Below, piece by piece: positions 28,763 to 37,478 of a DNA stretch of 42,511 bases. The notes under the pieces are model-generated. The model searched no databases and was not told the origin of the DNA. It saw only the letters and a list, made by a program, of their open reading frames with translations. Each line of letters starts with the position of its first letter. The first letter of the stretch is position 1. The stretch spans positions 1-42,511 of the forward strand of contig JASBTD010000019.1 in NCBI GenBank assembly GCA_030148605.1, written 5' to 3'. The DNA is from Erythrobacter sp. Lineage in GTDB: Bacteria; Pseudomonadota; Alphaproteobacteria; Sphingomonadales; Sphingomonadaceae. The translations under genes were made by a program, and so were the position numbers.

Positions 28763-29719
28763 TCACTCGGCCCGTTCTGCCGCTGTTCCCTTCAGCAAGG
28801 CAAGCGCTTGGTCAGGGGCAATCTCGGCCACCTGACCCGGCAAGGCCAGATCGCGATGGATCAACGCAAACTGCTGGATCATTTGCTCGCGCTTCAATCC
28901 GGCAGCGCGCATTGCCAAGGCCAGGCGCATTGTCTGGCGTTCGTGGCAGGACAGAATGGCCAATTCGCGCGGCTGCTTCGAACTGCGCGCCAGAACCGTT
29001 GCAAACAGAGCAACCCCTGCATGCTCGAGATCGAGCGCGGCTTGCGCCCCGCCTGCCATCATGCCCGCAAGCCGGGTTAGCAAACCCAGCCTGCTGGTGC
29101 TCTCATCATAGCTTGATCGCAGCGCCTTCTCGGCGCGATCCAGCTGTTCAGCTTCCACTTTGCCCGCCGCGGCGCGCCAATGCGAAATCGCATCCAGGAA
29201 CAGTTCGGCAGGCAATTCACCCAGCGGCACATCCATGCGCCTTTGCGCCTGCACAAACCGCGCCTGCGCGCTCATCGTCACCATGGCCAGTTCAGCGGTC
29301 GCTTCGTCCTGCGAAGCGATCAACTCCTGCATCAGCGGGGTCAGAACCTGATCGATCGCTGCGGATCGCTCCAGAGTTTCACCCAGCTGGCTTTCCATGG
29401 CAATCGCGTAAACATGGCTGACAAGGATGCTGCTGGTCGCGAGCCGTGATGCGAGCTGGCCTTGCCGGTCAGGGTCGATAGCGCGCGCCTCTCCACCCGC
29501 CTGAGCTTCAGCGAGCAGCAATTGGCGAGCAATGTCGCCCAGCATCCCGCGCATCCGCGCCAGCACATCTTCGCTTACCAAGGATTGTCCGGGCGATGCG
29601 AGCAGATGGCTCAGAACCGGAGCAACTCCGGCAAGCGCAAGGTCGCCACGCGCCAATTCCTGGCGCAGCGCCTTGTCGGCTTGCGTGGGTTTTTCCGTGT
29701 CCATCACACTCTTACTCAT
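28763..29719 (-). CDS. Unknown alpha-helical protein
   Basis: About 318 residues, almost wholly helical by composition, rich in Ala, Leu, Glu, Arg and Gln, with no signal peptide or membrane segment. I do not recognise it with certainty; the spaced helical pairs recall DUF2336/HEAT-like alphaproteobacterial proteins, which is weak evidence. Three starts are possible: 29785, 29719 (chosen, MSKSVMDTEK) and 29704, which has GTAAGAG just upstream. It lies 23 bases after the nucleotidyltransferase-like gene and 4 before the kinase-like gene, so it probably works with the latter. Confidence 0.75.
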   Translation of the reverse strand: MSKSVMDTEKPTQADKALRQELARGDLALAGVAPVLSHLLASPGQSLVSEDVLARMRGMLGDIARQLLLAEAQAGGEARAIDPDRQGQLASRLATSSILVSHVYAIAMESQLGETLERSAAIDQVLTPLMQELIASQDEATAELAMVTMSAQARFVQAQRRMDVPLGELPAELFLDAISHWRAAAGKVEAEQLDRAEKALRSSYDESTSRLGLLTRLAGMMAGGAQAALDLEHAGVALFATVLARSSKQPRELAILSCHERQTMRLALAMRAAGLKREQMIQQFALIHRDLALPGQVAEIAPDQALALLKGTAAERAE

Positions 29720-29742
29720 CGCGTGCGTATAACGCAGCTTGG

Positions 29743-29757
29743 TTAAGCCCGCGTTAT
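29743..29757. promoter_or_regulatory. Possible CtrA-type site (TTAA-N7-TTAT)
   Basis: TTAA at 29743-29746 and TTAT at 29754-29757 are 7 apart, one base from the CtrA consensus TTAA-N7-TTAA. It lies 24 bases upstream of the start of the unknown helical gene and includes the stop codon of the gene before it. Sequence match only. Confidence 0.3.
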
Positions 29758-30927
29758 CTTCGTTTTCCGCTGGAAAAACAGGCACGAAGTGATCGTGAAT
29801 AGAGATAAACCCGCAATTACAGGCTCAAGAACACCGAACCAGGCCGGAACAAGCAAGATCAGCGCGAGCAAAACGCGATCTTGAAGGGGTTGTTTCCACG
29901 CGTCGGGTGCCATCTGCTCTGCAAGGCGGAGCACTGCGATCAGCAGTAGGGGCAGGAAAACCGAGCGCGGGGCTTGTTCAAGCGTTGTCGGTAGCGAAAG
30001 AATGGCAATTAAGGCTAAATCTAACAGCAACTTATAGAGCGCCTCGCCTTTGCCAGCTTGCATCACCCCCAGCAACCGGGACTTAAGCCGCGAAAGCGCG
30101 TGGCCTGTTTTGATTGCCAATGCGGCAATAGCAAGCAGACCCAAGGCGGGGATCAAGTAGGTCGCCTGCGCCAGCCCGATCGCGCCTGCAGTCGTGGCAA
30201 TGCCAAGCGCATTGGCAATCATGGGCCCCCGCGCCAGCCCATCGGGTGCGAGCGCGCGTGCGATCCTGCGGCTGAGCGCAATTCCGGGTGCTGTCCAGCT
30301 AGACCGCTCTACGCTTTGATCGAGCAAGGCCTGTTCGCGGGTTGCCAGCGCTTCGCTCTCCTTGACCAGCAGCCACTCGCCGGTATCGAGCCGCTCCGGC
30401 TCGAGCGGGATCAATTTGGCGCCCGATTGCAGCGCCAGGCGAAGCAAGAGCGAAATCGTGTCACTATCAGGCGGCATCTCCGCCAATTGCGCCGCAATAT
30501 TTGCCCGCGCGAGCAGTATTCCGGCCCAGGCATGCTCGCTATCGATACGCTCGAAGCCGGCCGCAATGCCCGGCTCATCTGGCAACGCAAGTACGCTTGG
30601 CCTGCTGCCGAAGCCCTCCGGCAATGCATCGCGTTCGATTACCAGACCATCTGCGATGACCAGCAATTCCTGATCTGCCGACAACATGCCCACCAGCGGC
30701 AATGGCCCTGCGACAAGCTGAAACTCCATGTCAGCTTGCTCGGCTATTGCCTTGATTTCCTGAATATTCGCATCGTTTTTGGTGCTCAGGCAGATTATCC
30801 GGTCGCAGCCTAGCTCGCGCGCCAGATCAACCTGCCACGCAATCAGCGGGCGACCGCCCAGCCTCTCAAACGCGCGTGGCTGCCCCTCGCGCGTGAGTTC
30901 CAATGTAGAAAGCAATGCGGTGCGCAA
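29743..30927 (-). CDS. Nucleotidyltransferase-like domain fused to a multi-helix membrane domain
   Basis: A 394-residue two-part protein. Residues 1-205 resemble a sugar/inositol-phosphate nucleotidyltransferase (LGGRPLIAWQVDLARELGCD, VIADGLVIERDALP), but the usual Gly-rich GxGTR loop is replaced by STLELTREGQ. Residues 215-390 hold about five membrane segments and align loosely with CDP-alcohol phosphatidyltransferases: where DGxxAR is expected, 275-280 read GHALSR. The order equals that of IPCT-DIPPS, the archaeal/thermophile inositol-phosphate fusion, but both active sites look eroded. Function unknown. The start is TTG, preceded by AGGGAG held in a hairpin. Confidence 0.75.
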   Translation of the reverse strand: MRTALLSTLELTREGQPRAFERLGGRPLIAWQVDLARELGCDRIICLSTKNDANIQEIKAIAEQADMEFQLVAGPLPLVGMLSADQELLVIADGLVIERDALPEGFGSRPSVLALPDEPGIAAGFERIDSEHAWAGILLARANIAAQLAEMPPDSDTISLLLRLALQSGAKLIPLEPERLDTGEWLLVKESEALATREQALLDQSVERSSWTAPGIALSRRIARALAPDGLARGPMIANALGIATTAGAIGLAQATYLIPALGLLAIAALAIKTGHALSRLKSRLLGVMQAGKGEALYKLLLDLALIAILSLPTTLEQAPRSVFLPLLLIAVLRLAEQMAPDAWKQPLQDRVLLALILLVPAWFGVLEPVIAGLSLFTITSCLFFQRKTKITRA

Positions 30928-30933
30928 TTTGCC

Positions 30934-30957
30934 CGGGCTCCCTGTTGCTGGAGCCCG
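30934..30957 (-). promoter_or_regulatory. Leader hairpin covering the ribosome site of the fusion gene
   Basis: CGGGCTCC (30957-30950 on the minus strand) pairs perfectly with GGAGCCCG (30941-30934) around an 8-base loop. The GGAG of the second arm is the likely Shine-Dalgarno of the TTG start at 30927. It may limit translation; no T-run follows, so a terminator is less likely. Confidence 0.5.
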
Positions 30958-31004
30958 TTACTAGGCCGAGCGAGCAGCCCCTGCCAAGGTGCCAAATCAA
31001 ACTC

Positions 31005-31328
31005 TCAACCAAAGGGTGTCGGCGCACGCTCCCCGCCGAGTTTTGCAATCGCGCTTTCGATGCGCGATAGCACCGTAGGTTCGCCCGGAGCCGCGACCAG
31101 CGCCTCTTCAGCGAGTTCGAGCAATTCCTCGGCATGAAAGCTGGCTGCGAGCCCTTTCAGGCGCATCGCCGCCACTTGCCAATTGCCATCGCACCGCGCG
31201 CGGCGCAGCAGATCAAGCTGGCGTTCAGCACTTTCGACCAGGGCCGAACGCAATTCAGCGAGCAAAGCAACGTCATGCCCCGCTGCAGCTGCCAATGTCG
31301 CGTCTAATGAACCGCCTTCATATGCCAT
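31005..31328 (-). CDS. Hpt-like four-helix protein lacking the phospho-acceptor His
   Basis: A 107-residue helical protein. The segment 52-77 reads VAAMRLKGLAASFHAEELL, matching the Hpt consensus HxLKGxAxxxGAxxL in every main position except the first: Met55 stands where the phosphorylated His should be. It is otherwise of normal Hpt length. It cannot take part in a normal phosphorelay, but may still bind a response regulator or kinase (inference). It is the first gene of the minus-strand cluster 31328-27388 and divergent from the long coiled-coil gene. Confidence 0.75.
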   Translation of the reverse strand: MAYEGGSLDATLAAAAGHDVALLAELRSALVESAERQLDLLRRARCDGNWQVAAMRLKGLAASFHAEELLELAEEALVAAPGEPTVLSRIESAIAKLGGERAPTPFG

Positions 31329-31353
31329 TCTTCCGCGAATAATCGGGTATTGG

Positions 31354-31368
31354 TTAAAGCAGGGTTTA
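31354..31368. promoter_or_regulatory. Possible CtrA-type site (TTAA-N7-TTTA)
   Basis: TTAA at 31354-31357 and TTTA at 31365-31368 are 7 apart, one base from TTAA-N7-TTAA. The site is in the 70-base gap between the divergent Hpt-like and coiled-coil genes. Sequence match only. Confidence 0.35.
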
Positions 31369-31398
31369 TCCTTTCGCGAAATCGGCTAGATTCCCCTC

Positions 31399-34020
31399 AT
31401 GAGCGGCGGATCAAACATCCGGGCTATCGGCCCAGACGCAGCGCAGGATGCGCAGGTTGAAACCACGGACACTGCCGCGGCAGAACCGATCGAGCTGGAA
31501 GAAGAGTGGGTTGAGGAGGAATTTGACGAGCCCCGCCCCGCCCGCAGTTGGAGCGATTGGCTTGTTCCCGGCATAGCGATTGCCGCAATCCTTGGCTGGT
31601 CAGGCGTGTTTGGCTGGGCTTTCCAGCAGGATATTCTGGCCGGCGGAACGCCGCAGCAATGGGTTGGCTGGGTCATCAACTGGTCTGTTCCGGTTTTGCT
31701 CATCACCTCGCTCTGGATGCTGGCAATGCGCCTTAGCCGCCGTGAAGCCACGCGGTTTGGCGATGCCGCTTTCTTGCTGCGTCAAGAAGCCGATGCGCTT
31801 GAGAACCGCTTGGCAGTGGTCAATCGCGAACTCTCGCTGGCGCGTGAATTCCTGGGCAGCCAATCGCGTGAGCTCGATTCGCTGGGCCGGATTGCCAGCG
31901 AGCGCCTCGCCAAACATGCCAGCGAATTGCAATCGCTGATCCATAGCAACGGCGCGCAGGTTGAAGCGATCGCAACGGTGAGTGACAGCGCGCTGAGCAA
32001 TATGGGAAAATTGCGCGATGACTTGCCTGTCATTGCGACGTCGGCCCGCGACGTTTCGAACCAGATCGGGCAAGCCGGGCGAACCGCGCATGACCAGATC
32101 GACAAGCTTGTTTCCGGCTTTGAACGGCTCAACGCCTTCGGCAAGGCCAGCGGCGACCAGATCCATGCGTTGAGCGAGCAAGTCGAAACCACACTCGCCC
32201 AGTTTGAAACTCAATTGGGCAATGTTGAAGAAATGGCGCAAACGCGCTTCGCCGCGCTAGCCGAACAGAGCGAGGCTTTCCGCGTCGAGCTGGATGGCCG
32301 CGAAGTCAATGCGCTGGCTGCGATGCGCACCCGAGCCGAGGAGCTGCGTGGATCGCTCGCAAACCTGTCCGAAGAGTTTGAGCAGCACGAAGACACGCGT
32401 ATCGAAGCCTTCCGCAGCCAGATTGCGGCGGTTCGCGACGAGATTCAGGTCGCATCCGCCGCGCTCGACCAGGCACAGCATGACGCCGTTGGTATGCTCG
32501 ATACGCATCGTGACCGTCTCTACACCGATCTGGCCAAAGTCGTCGGCAAGATTGACCAGCTGGATCAGCATGCCGTGGCTGCGGGCCGTCGCCGGGTTGA
32601 TGCGTTCGAACAGGAAGCGGCGGAGTTCGAAACCAAATTTGCGGCGCGCGATGCCAAGTTCGCTGAAAACATGGCGCGGATGCAGGATGAATTCGAGACG
32701 CGCGAGACGCAGGCCAGCGAAATCCTCGCCCAGCGATTGGCTGAGCTTGACGAGATGCTGGCAGAGCGCACTGAAGCCCAGCTGAAGCAGCTTGAAAAGC
32801 TGGTTGGGCAAGGCACGGCCGTCTCCGCCAAGGTAGACGAGCTCAACAAGTTGATCGCGACGGTCAATGAACAGTCGCAAACCGCGCAGGAAACGCTTGG
32901 GCATGGCCTTGGCGACATCTCGGGAAAGCTTGAAAGCAGTCGCACAGAACTGGCTGCCACCGGCGCGACGCTGAATGAATTGACCGAAGCGGGTATCCGC
33001 TTGCTGGAGATTATTCAGTCAGGCGCACGCGAAAGCCGTGAAGCGCTCCCGTCAGCAATTGAAAAAGCTGCCAGCAAGCTGAGCGATGTCGAACAGCGCG
33101 CCGTGATGCTCAAAGACACGGTAGAGGCCGCGCATGAACGGAGCAGCGGCCTGTCAGACTATGTCATTTCAGCGAAGCAAACGCTGGAAGAGGCTGACGC
33201 CAACCTGACCGCCCTCACCGCCCGCTTGAACGAAACAACCGATGAATCGCTGGCGCGGGTAACGGGCCTGCGCGGGGCGCTGCGTGATCTGGAACAGGAA
33301 AGCGAGCGTGTCTCGTCCAGGACCGGCGAAGAATTGCGCAGTGCAATCGTGCAGCTGGAAGAGGCTGCGCGGCATGCCTTTGCCGCAATCGAAAGCGGCG
33401 CGAATGATCGGTTGGGCGAGCTCGCAAGGGAAATCAGTGCCAAGGCCGGCAGTGCGATCGAGGAATCGCTGCGCGCGGAAGGCGCACATGCGGTTGAGCG
33501 GATCGAACAAGCCAATCTGCGTGCGTCAGATAGCGGGCGCGAAACCGTTGCTGCGCTGCGTGATCAGCTGGCCAAGGTAAACGAGCTGGCGCAGAACCTC
33601 GAGCAACGTGTGGCTCGCGCGCGCGCGCAGGCCCAGGAACAGGTCGACAATGATTTTGCCCGGCGGATGGCGTTGATCACGGAAAGCCTCAATTCGAATG
33701 CAATCGACATAGCCAAGGGCTTGTCACAAGACGTTACAGACACGGCCTGGGCTTCCTACCTCAAGGGAGATCGGGGGATATTCACTCGGCGTGCTGTGCG
33801 CCTGGTCGACAATGCCGAAGCGCGCGAGATCATGGACCTGTATGAAGTGGACGACACATTCCGCGAGCATGTAAGCCGCTACATCCATGATTTTGAGTCG
33901 ATGCTGCGCACGGTCCTGTCCACCCGCGATGGCAATGCGCTGGGCGTAACGCTGCTTAGCTCGGATATGGGCAAGCTCTATGTTGCGCTGGCGCAATCGA
34001 TCGAGCGCCTGCGCGACTAG
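31399..34020 (+). CDS. Large membrane-anchored coiled-coil protein, TipN-like in architecture
   Basis: An 873-residue protein. An acidic N-terminal tail (30-46, IELEEEWVEEEFDEP) precedes two membrane segments (about 55-75 and 88-110). About 650 residues of near-continuous heptad coiled coil follow (about 115-780), and a compact C-terminal region (about 785-873: WASYLKGDRGIFTRRAVRL, YIHDFESMLR, LSSDMGKLYVALAQ). Size and order match Caulobacter TipN, the birth-scar polarity factor (two N-terminal membrane segments, long coiled coil), but I cannot show homology by eye. It also resembles methyl-accepting or kinesin-like coiled coils in composition, without their signatures. A CtrA-like site lies upstream. 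Confidence 0.8.
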   Translation: MSGGSNIRAIGPDAAQDAQVETTDTAAAEPIELEEEWVEEEFDEPRPARSWSDWLVPGIAIAAILGWSGVFGWAFQQDILAGGTPQQWVGWVINWSVPVLLITSLWMLAMRLSRREATRFGDAAFLLRQEADALENRLAVVNRELSLAREFLGSQSRELDSLGRIASERLAKHASELQSLIHSNGAQVEAIATVSDSALSNMGKLRDDLPVIATSARDVSNQIGQAGRTAHDQIDKLVSGFERLNAFGKASGDQIHALSEQVETTLAQFETQLGNVEEMAQTRFAALAEQSEAFRVELDGREVNALAAMRTRAEELRGSLANLSEEFEQHEDTRIEAFRSQIAAVRDEIQVASAALDQAQHDAVGMLDTHRDRLYTDLAKVVGKIDQLDQHAVAAGRRRVDAFEQEAAEFETKFAARDAKFAENMARMQDEFETRETQASEILAQRLAELDEMLAERTEAQLKQLEKLVGQGTAVSAKVDELNKLIATVNEQSQTAQETLGHGLGDISGKLESSRTELAATGATLNELTEAGIRLLEIIQSGARESREALPSAIEKAASKLSDVEQRAVMLKDTVEAAHERSSGLSDYVISAKQTLEEADANLTALTARLNETTDESLARVTGLRGALRDLEQESERVSSRTGEELRSAIVQLEEAARHAFAAIESGANDRLGELAREISAKAGSAIEESLRAEGAHAVERIEQANLRASDSGRETVAALRDQLAKVNELAQNLEQRVARARAQAQEQVDNDFARRMALITESLNSNAIDIAKGLSQDVTDTAWASYLKGDRGIFTRRAVRLVDNAEAREIMDLYEVDDTFREHVSRYIHDFESMLRTVLSTRDGNALGVTLLSSDMGKLYVALAQSIERLRD

Positions 34021-34032
34021 ACCTTCAAACAA

Positions 34033-34332
34033 TCAGCTGCGCGTTTCGCGCTGCGCTTGACTTGGCGGCTCGGGAAAGACGTTGAGGTCATCCGCAGTGA
34101 TCCAGCCATACTGGTAATTGAGGATGTAAAGCCCCGTCAGGATGGCTGAAATCCAGGTTGCACGCAAAGCGTGGCGGCCGGGCTGGAAATTTGCCGGAGC
34201 GCTGTCTGCCTGCCCGGGTATTTTCTCGATCCCTGCTTCGTCATGCGTCTTTACGCCAAACGGCAACATCAGAAACGCCGTCATCACCCAGAACAGCGCG
34301 TAGATCGCGACAATCGAAGTCCAAGCCATCAT
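34033..34332 (-). CDS. DUF1467 family membrane protein
   Basis: A 99-residue inner-membrane protein with two hydrophobic segments (about 5-25 and 57-76). The family hallmark is the motif FWVMTAFLMLPFGVKTHDE just after the first segment. Function unknown. The ATG at 34332 overlaps the rnj stop by 4 bases, so it is the last cistron of the nuo-birA-coaX-rnj run. That position is conserved in alphaproteobacteria. It ends 12 bases from the convergent coiled-coil gene. Confidence 0.9.
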   Translation of the reverse strand: MMAWTSIVAIYALFWVMTAFLMLPFGVKTHDEAGIEKIPGQADSAPANFQPGRHALRATWISAILTGLYILNYQYGWITADDLNVFPEPPSQAQRETRS

Positions 34333-35984
34333 TGATCTTCACCAAGTATGATTACCCGCACTTGCGGCTTCTTGCCTGACCAGCGCTGCGCCGCGCGACG
34401 AGCTGCAAGCCGGGCAGCCTCATAGATATCGTCGCGATCCTTTGCCGCCCTGCCCTTCAACCGGCTGATTGCTGAAACAACATCTTCTGCGGCTTCTTCC
34501 AGGAAATCGGGCAGGTCTTCGTCCAGTGGCAAACCGATCGCTTCGATTGCAGGCTTCAACTGCTGATCAAGCACGACCACCATCACGCCTTCGCGCGCGA
34601 TCCGTCGGCGCATGGTGATCGCCTCGCCATCTGCCGGTGCAATGATATCGCCATCAAGCACAAGCCGCCCTGCGCGCACTTCGCCCAGCTTGTCAGGATA
34701 TCCCGGCGCAAGCCGGATAATGTCACCGTTCTTCTGGACGATATTGGCCGGAATCCCGTTGGCTCGCCCTAGCCTCGCCTGTTCATGCATATGGCGCATC
34801 TCGCCATGCACGGGCACAAGGATTTCAGGCTTGAGCCAGCTGTAGAGCGCTTCAAGCTCTGGCCTGCCCGGGTGGCCGGAAACATGGATCGCGCTTTGCC
34901 GATCGGTCACCATCACGATCCCGCGATCCGCGAGCTGGTTCATAACTCTGCCAATCGCCAGCTCATTACCGGGGATCTGGCGGCTCGAAAACAGGATGAC
35001 ATCGCCCGGCGCGAGTTCGAGCGGATGATTGCCTTCCGCAATACGGGCAAGCGCGGCGCGTGGTTCGCCCTGGCCTCCGGTTGCGATGATCAATACTTCA
35101 CCGCGCGGAAGGCCCATTGCCGTGTCAAAATCGACCGTATCGGGGAAATCCTGCAGATAGCCGTTTTCCTGCGCAACGCTGATAATGCGGTCAAGCGAGC
35201 GCCCTGCAACGCACAACTGCCGCCCGGTTTCGCGTGCGACTTCGCCCAATGTCTGCAAGCGCGCGACGTTGGACGCGAAAGTTGTGACGAGCACACGTTT
35301 GCCCGAATGCTTTGCCACTTCCTCCATCAGCGAACGGTGTACCGCACCTTCAGAACCGCTGGGATTGGGATTGAAAACATTGGTGCTGTCACACACCAAC
35401 GCCAAGACGCCTTCTTCGCCGATCTCGCACAGCTCTTCCTCTGTGGTCGGTTCGCCAATGATCGGTTCTTCGTCGAGCTTCCAGTCACCGGTGTGGAAGA
35501 TGCGACCATAAGGCGTGTCGATCTTCAGCGCGTTCCCTTCGGCGATCGAATGCGCGAGCGGGATATAGGTGACGTTGAATGGCCCGAGCGAAAATTCGCC
35601 GTGATCTTCCTCGACGACAAACAGGTCGACTTCCTTGGTCAGCCCGGCTTCTTCGAGCTTGCGGCTGACCAGCTCTGCAGTGAATGGCGTAGCGTATAGC
35701 GGCACGCCCAGCTCAGCCGCAAAATAGGGAACGGCGCCGATATGATCTTCGTGGCCATGCGTCAGCACGATGCCGAGCAGATCCTTGGCGCGGTCTTCGA
35801 TGAACTCGAGATCGGCAAACACTAGGTCAACACCGGGATAGACATCGCCTGAGAAAGTCATCCCCAGATCAACCATCAACCACTTGCCGTTGCAGCCATA
35901 GAGATTGACGTTCATGCCAATCTCGCCAGAGCCGCCCAACGCCAAAAAGAGCAGTTCCTTTTCCGGAGTGTAGTCTTTCTTCAC
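34329..35984 (-). CDS. rnj: Ribonuclease J
   Basis: Metallo-beta-lactamase/beta-CASP nuclease of 551 residues with 5'-3' exo- and endonuclease activity in RNA maturation and decay. The metal motif [10 protein letters not shown] is at 75-84, with further ligands in HTGDWKLDE, and the beta-CASP part has VSGHPGRPE and the HGEMRHMHE stretch. Complete, ATG start. Its start overlaps the coaX stop (ATGA) and its own stop overlaps the DUF1467 gene. Alphaproteobacteria often carry RNase J beside RNase E. Confidence 0.96.
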   Translation of the reverse strand: MKKDYTPEKELLFLALGGSGEIGMNVNLYGCNGKWLMVDLGMTFSGDVYPGVDLVFADLEFIEDRAKDLLGIVLTHGHEDHIGAVPYFAAELGVPLYATPFTAELVSRKLEEAGLTKEVDLFVVEEDHGEFSLGPFNVTYIPLAHSIAEGNALKIDTPYGRIFHTGDWKLDEEPIIGEPTTEEELCEIGEEGVLALVCDSTNVFNPNPSGSEGAVHRSLMEEVAKHSGKRVLVTTFASNVARLQTLGEVARETGRQLCVAGRSLDRIISVAQENGYLQDFPDTVDFDTAMGLPRGEVLIIATGGQGEPRAALARIAEGNHPLELAPGDVILFSSRQIPGNELAIGRVMNQLADRGIVMVTDRQSAIHVSGHPGRPELEALYSWLKPEILVPVHGEMRHMHEQARLGRANGIPANIVQKNGDIIRLAPGYPDKLGEVRAGRLVLDGDIIAPADGEAITMRRRIAREGVMVVVLDQQLKPAIEAIGLPLDEDLPDFLEEAAEDVVSAISRLKGRAAKDRDDIYEAARLAARRAAQRWSGKKPQVRVIILGEDQ

Positions 35985-36757
35985 GAGGCGGCATGCTCCG
36001 CCAACAGGGCCAGCCCCTGAATGGTCAAGTCAGCATCGACGTGATCGAATATCTCAGTTTTCTGGTCGAACAGGATCGCCAGACCGCCGGTGGCTACAAC
36101 CTTGGTCGGTCGGCCTATCTCGGCACGCATCCGCGCTATAAGGCCTTCCATCATGGCTACATGGGCCCAGAAGATGCCGATCAGCATCTGATCCTCGGTA
36201 TTGCGTCCGATCACGCTGTCATCATCGGGCGCACGGATCGCGATGCGCGGCAATTTGGCAGTCTTGCCGACCAGCGCATCAAGCGAAAGGTTTATGCCCG
36301 GCGCGATAATCCCGCCCTTGTAAGTGCCATTGAAATCAATCGCTTCGAACTTTGTCGCAGTGCCGAAGTCGACCACGATCAGATCGCCACCATACTTCTT
36401 GTGCGCAGCCAGAATATTGAGCGCCCGGTCAGCCCCCAATGAGCTGGGCTGATCGACATCGATGGCGAATGGCCATGATGCGGCACCCTGCCCCGCGACA
36501 AGCGGTGTTATCCCGAAATACTTCTCTGACAACACTGTCAGATTGTGGTTCGCGCGCGGCACCACCGATGCAAAGATGATCTGCGTGATATCCTCGCGGG
36601 CGACGCCTTCGATCGAAAGGAGCTGGAGCAGCCACACCGCATATTCATCGCCGGTGCGCCGCGGATCAGTCGCGATGCGCCAGCGCGCCTTGATTTCCTG
36701 ACCGTCAAACAGGGCGAAAACGACATTGGTGTTTCCGACATCAGCTGCAAGCAGCAT
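35981..36757 (-). CDS. coaX: Type III pantothenate kinase
   Basis: First enzyme of coenzyme A synthesis, phosphorylating pantothenate; 258 residues, actin-like ASKHA fold. [13 protein letters not shown] forms the first phosphate loop, [31 protein letters not shown] the central part with the catalytic Asp, and [23 protein letters not shown] the CoaX signature. The frame is open to 36775, but the ATG at 36757 has AAGGAG 6 bases upstream and begins the fold. It starts 10 bases after birA and overlaps rnj. Confidence 0.96.
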   Translation of the reverse strand: MLLAADVGNTNVVFALFDGQEIKARWRIATDPRRTGDEYAVWLLQLLSIEGVAREDITQIIFASVVPRANHNLTVLSEKYFGITPLVAGQGAASWPFAIDVDQPSSLGADRALNILAAHKKYGGDLIVVDFGTATKFEAIDFNGTYKGGIIAPGINLSLDALVGKTAKLPRIAIRAPDDDSVIGRNTEDQMLIGIFWAHVAMMEGLIARMRAEIGRPTKVVATGGLAILFDQKTEIFDHVDADLTIQGLALLAEHAAS

Positions 36758-36767
36758 CGCGAACTCC

Positions 36768-37478
36768 TTAATCAATCACCACGTCACCGGCGTGGATTGT
36801 GCGCGTCTTGCCATCGCTGTCACGCAACAGCAAGGAACCACTCGCATCGAGCCCGACGAATTCTCCGGCGATCCGCTCACCCGATGGATCATGGACCGTT
36901 AGCAAAGTCCCTTTGCCGTGGGCCGCGGCCTGCCACCGCCTGAGCAGAAGCTCCAGGCCGTGGTTACGCCAGCGTTCAAGCTCTGTATCAAAACTCGCCG
37001 CAAGCCGTTCAGCGAAATCTTCCAGTGCTGGCGGCGAGGTGACATCTGAAAGCGCAATTGTCTTGCGATCGGGAAGATCGGGAGCAGCGCGCAAGTTGAT
37101 TCCGATGCCAACCACCACCGCGCCATGCGACGATTCCAGCAGGATCCCGGCCAGCTTTGCCCCGTTCAGCAGTACGTCATTGGGCCATTTGAGCATTAGC
37201 GCGGTTGGGTCAGGGCAAGACGGCAGGACCGCCTCATACACCGCCAGCCCCGTCATCAAAGCCAGCGTGGCCGGCGCAGGATCGCTCGGCGCAGGGCGCA
37301 CGACAGTGGAACCCATGAAGTTGCCGGCACCATCGAACCATGTGCGGCCTTGCCGCCCGCGCCCCGTCACTTGCCTGCGCGCGACCAGCCAATCGCCTTC
37401 GCGCACAGGCTCGCCCGCGCCCAGTCGCGCGAGCAAGTCTGCATTGGTGGAACCGGTTTCCTCGAGGAACTGGATCAA
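36768..37478 (-). CDS. birA: Biotin--[acetyl-CoA-carboxylase] ligase
   Basis: Biotin protein ligase of 236 residues, attaching biotin to the BCCP subunit of acetyl-CoA carboxylase. ETGSTNADL opens the catalytic domain; the biotinyl-AMP loop is [10 protein letters not shown], and [19 protein letters not shown] follows. The C-terminal SH3-like cap is present (about 190-236). There is no N-terminal helix-turn-helix, so it is a ligase only and not a repressor of biotin genes. The start is TTG, overlapping the nuoN stop by 4 bases (TTGA). Confidence 0.94.
   Translation of the reverse strand: MIQFLEETGSTNADLLARLGAGEPVREGDWLVARRQVTGRGRQGRTWFDGAGNFMGSTVVRPAPSDPAPATLALMTGLAVYEAVLPSCPDPTALMLKWPNDVLLNGAKLAGILLESSHGAVVVGIGINLRAAPDLPDRKTIALSDVTSPPALEDFAERLAASFDTELERWRNHGLELLLRRWQAAAHGKGTLLTVHDPSGERIAGEFVGLDASGSLLLRDSDGKTRTIHAGDVVID

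Noticed and set aside
30934..30957. Rho-independent terminator after the Hpt-like gene
   Set aside because: No T-run follows the stem on the minus strand; sequestration of the next ribosome site explains it better.
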